Source of the DNA: Phenylobacterium immobile (ATCC 35973)
GTDB taxonomy: Bacteria > Pseudomonadota > Alphaproteobacteria > Caulobacterales > Caulobacteraceae
Length of the DNA stretch: 64,000 nt
Reading direction: 5' to 3'
Assembly (NCBI RefSeq): GCF_001375595.1
Contig: NZ_CVJQ01000001.1
Location: 1,488,001-1,552,000, forward strand
Under the pieces are notes generated by a model that saw only the letters and a program-made list of their open reading frames with translations, searched no databases and was not told the DNA's origin. Both the position numbers and the translations under genes were made by a program. How positions within the stretch are numbered: the stretch's first letter is position 1; each line of letters opens with the position of its first letter. Positions 62,582 through 64,000 of this stretch are shown here, piece by piece.

Positions 62582-63958
62582 ATGCTTTACGAAACCAAGG
62601 GCCCGTTCCGCACGATGGTCGACGTCGAGTCGGGCACGGTCGATCGCGGCATCTATGCGGACGAAGGCATCTATCAACTCGAGCTTGAGCGCATCTTCGC
62701 CCGCGCGTGGAACTTCATGTGCCACGAGAGCCAGATCAAAAAGCCGGGCGACTTCTTCCTGAGCTTCATCGGCGAAGAATCGGTCATCGCCACGCGGGAC
62801 AAGAAGGGCGAGCTTCAGGTTCTGCTGAACAGCTGCCGCCACCGTGGGAACGCCGTCTGCCGGGCAGAAGAGGGCAACGCGCGCTCGTTCCTCTGCACCT
62901 ACCACGGCTGGACCTATGGCCTCGACGGCCAGCTGATCGGCGTTCCCGGCTACAAGGATTTCTACCACGAGCAGCTCGACAAGAGCCAATGGGGCCTGGT
63001 GAAGGCCGGCAAGGTCGCTAGCTACAAGGGCTTCGTCTTCGCCACCATGGACCCGGAAGCCCCGGACCTTGAGGAATACCTCGGCGAGGTCGGCCGCATG
63101 GGCATGGACCTACTCGCCGAAAAGGGCGACCTGGAGCTGGTCGGCGGCGTTCAGAAGAACCTGATCGGCTGCAATTGGAAGCTGGCCGTCGACAACCTTT
63201 TCGACTGGTACCACCCGCAAATTTCCCACGCCTCGGCCTTCATGTCAGGCTTCCGGCCCCAGCTCGAGAAGTTGAGCCAAGAAGATCAGGAGCTGGCCAA
63301 GATCGCTGGCATCGGCGGCGGCGGCGCCCGTCAGCTGCAGCGCGCGGTTCTGGGCGCTTACGGCCACGCCATTGGCGGCCCGCGTCTGACCAAGATCGAA
63401 CGCGACGCCCGCGCCAAGCTCGGCGACAAGATCGAGATCCTGAACAACGATCGGTTCCGGGAACTGCCGCAAGCCCAGCAGGTCCTGGGCGAGGTCGGCA
63501 TCGACACTGCCGGCCACCCCAATATCTTCCCGAATCTCTGGATGACCGGTTTCCAGCTGTCATTGCGCCTGCCACGCGGCCCCAGCCAGTGCGAGATTTG
63601 GTGGTTCACCTTCGTGCCGAAGGAGGCTTCGGAAGAGCGCAAGAAGGTCATCGTCCATGGCGCGAACCACGTGTTCGGCGCGGCGGGTCTGTTGGAGCAG
63701 GACGATGGTGAAAACTGGGACCAATCCACGCGCGCAATGCGCGGCGTGGTCGCCAGCCGTTACCCGTTGAACTTCCAGATGGGTCTCGGCCAGACTCCGG
63801 TCAGCGTCAACGAGGGCGTGGCCTACATCGACACCAATATCAACGAGCATCCCCAACTGTGGACGTATCGTGCCTGGGCGGAGTGGATGGACGCCGAAAG
63901 CTGGGCTCAGCTGAAGCAGAACCACTCGGCGGCGCCTAAGGTTGGCGACCTCATTTAA
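62582..63958 (+). CDS. Rieske oxygenase alpha subunit, copy 2
   Basis: The 458-residue protein starts at ATG 62582, seven bases after AAGGAGG. It has the same Rieske (C85, H87, C105, H108) and iron (H211, H216) residues as copy 1. Residues about 30-220 of the two copies are nearly identical, and residues about 222-310 differ strongly. Copies lie 125 bases apart. Different substrate pockets on a shared electron-transfer front would explain this. Confidence 0.92.
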   Translation: MLYETKGPFRTMVDVESGTVDRGIYADEGIYQLELERIFARAWNFMCHESQIKKPGDFFLSFIGEESVIATRDKKGELQVLLNSCRHRGNAVCRAEEGNARSFLCTYHGWTYGLDGQLIGVPGYKDFYHEQLDKSQWGLVKAGKVASYKGFVFATMDPEAPDLEEYLGEVGRMGMDLLAEKGDLELVGGVQKNLIGCNWKLAVDNLFDWYHPQISHASAFMSGFRPQLEKLSQEDQELAKIAGIGGGGARQLQRAVLGAYGHAIGGPRLTKIERDARAKLGDKIEILNNDRFRELPQAQQVLGEVGIDTAGHPNIFPNLWMTGFQLSLRLPRGPSQCEIWWFTFVPKEASEERKKVIVHGANHVFGAAGLLEQDDGENWDQSTRAMRGVVASRYPLNFQMGLGQTPVSVNEGVAYIDTNINEHPQLWTYRAWAEWMDAESWAQLKQNHSAAPKVGDLI

Positions 63959-64000
63959 GTCTATCGTTCGCCGATATCGAAAGCCTCCGTCGCTGCCGCG

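Overview
The window comes from a GC-rich alphaproteobacterium. About the first 53 kb looks like part of an integrative and conjugative element (ICE). The last 10.6 kb reads as ordinary chromosome: infA, a CspA-type cold-shock gene, a type III polyketide synthase operon, a glutathione S-transferase, an MFS pump and two Rieske oxygenases. By gene content that flank suggests a Caulobacterales-like host, which is an inference. No tRNA, rRNA, CRISPR array, integrase or insertion sequence was recognised.

Left end (1-13278): a defence-type island. A truncated AddB/RecB-like PD-(D/E)XK nuclease gene runs off the left edge on the minus strand, beside a 47-residue lysine-rich protein gene. Facing away on the plus strand are a WYL-domain regulator and a tightly packed cluster: SNF2-type helicase with a DUF3883 end, an ASCH/PUA-like protein, a DUF1156 DNA methyltransferase, and a DUF499 ATPase with a Swt1/HEPN-like N-terminus. 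This matches the helicase-methylase-ATPase (Hma) defence architecture, here with an embedded modified-base-reader-like gene.

Conjugation block (13366-31286): a LysR regulator, then on the minus strand DUF2274, trbI-G-F-L-K-J-E-D-C-B, a CopG-like protein, the TraG/VirD4 coupling protein, a DUF3363 relaxase, a lytic transglycosylase, a TraF-like signal peptidase, DUF2840, a ribbon-helix-helix protein and ParA. Read in the direction of transcription the order starts at parA and ends at DUF2274.

Replication and control block (31287-34427): three iteron-like repeats, repA, an AlpA-type excisionase (rdfS-like), a two-frame gene matching fseA of ICEMlSym-R7A with a UUUC +1 frameshift site, a qseM-like DUF2285 antiactivator and a divergent qseC-like regulator. 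Together these form a recognisable excision switch: QseC controls qseM, QseM would inhibit FseA, and FseA would activate rdfS.

Maintenance block (34496-50021): DUF736, small membrane and hypothetical proteins, DUF2493, a Toprim protein, a 1451-residue Strawberry-notch helicase/methylase, DUF6117, a 701-residue ParB, an ArdC antirestriction protein, a HEPN-like protein, a secreted thermonuclease and a nuclease-fold protein. Two families of repeated, covarying hairpin leaders precede genes here and are the least explained signals in the window. An arsR-arsC-arsB-arsH arsenic operon follows, then an AT-richer, gene-free stretch (53023-53403) that is my best guess for the element boundary.
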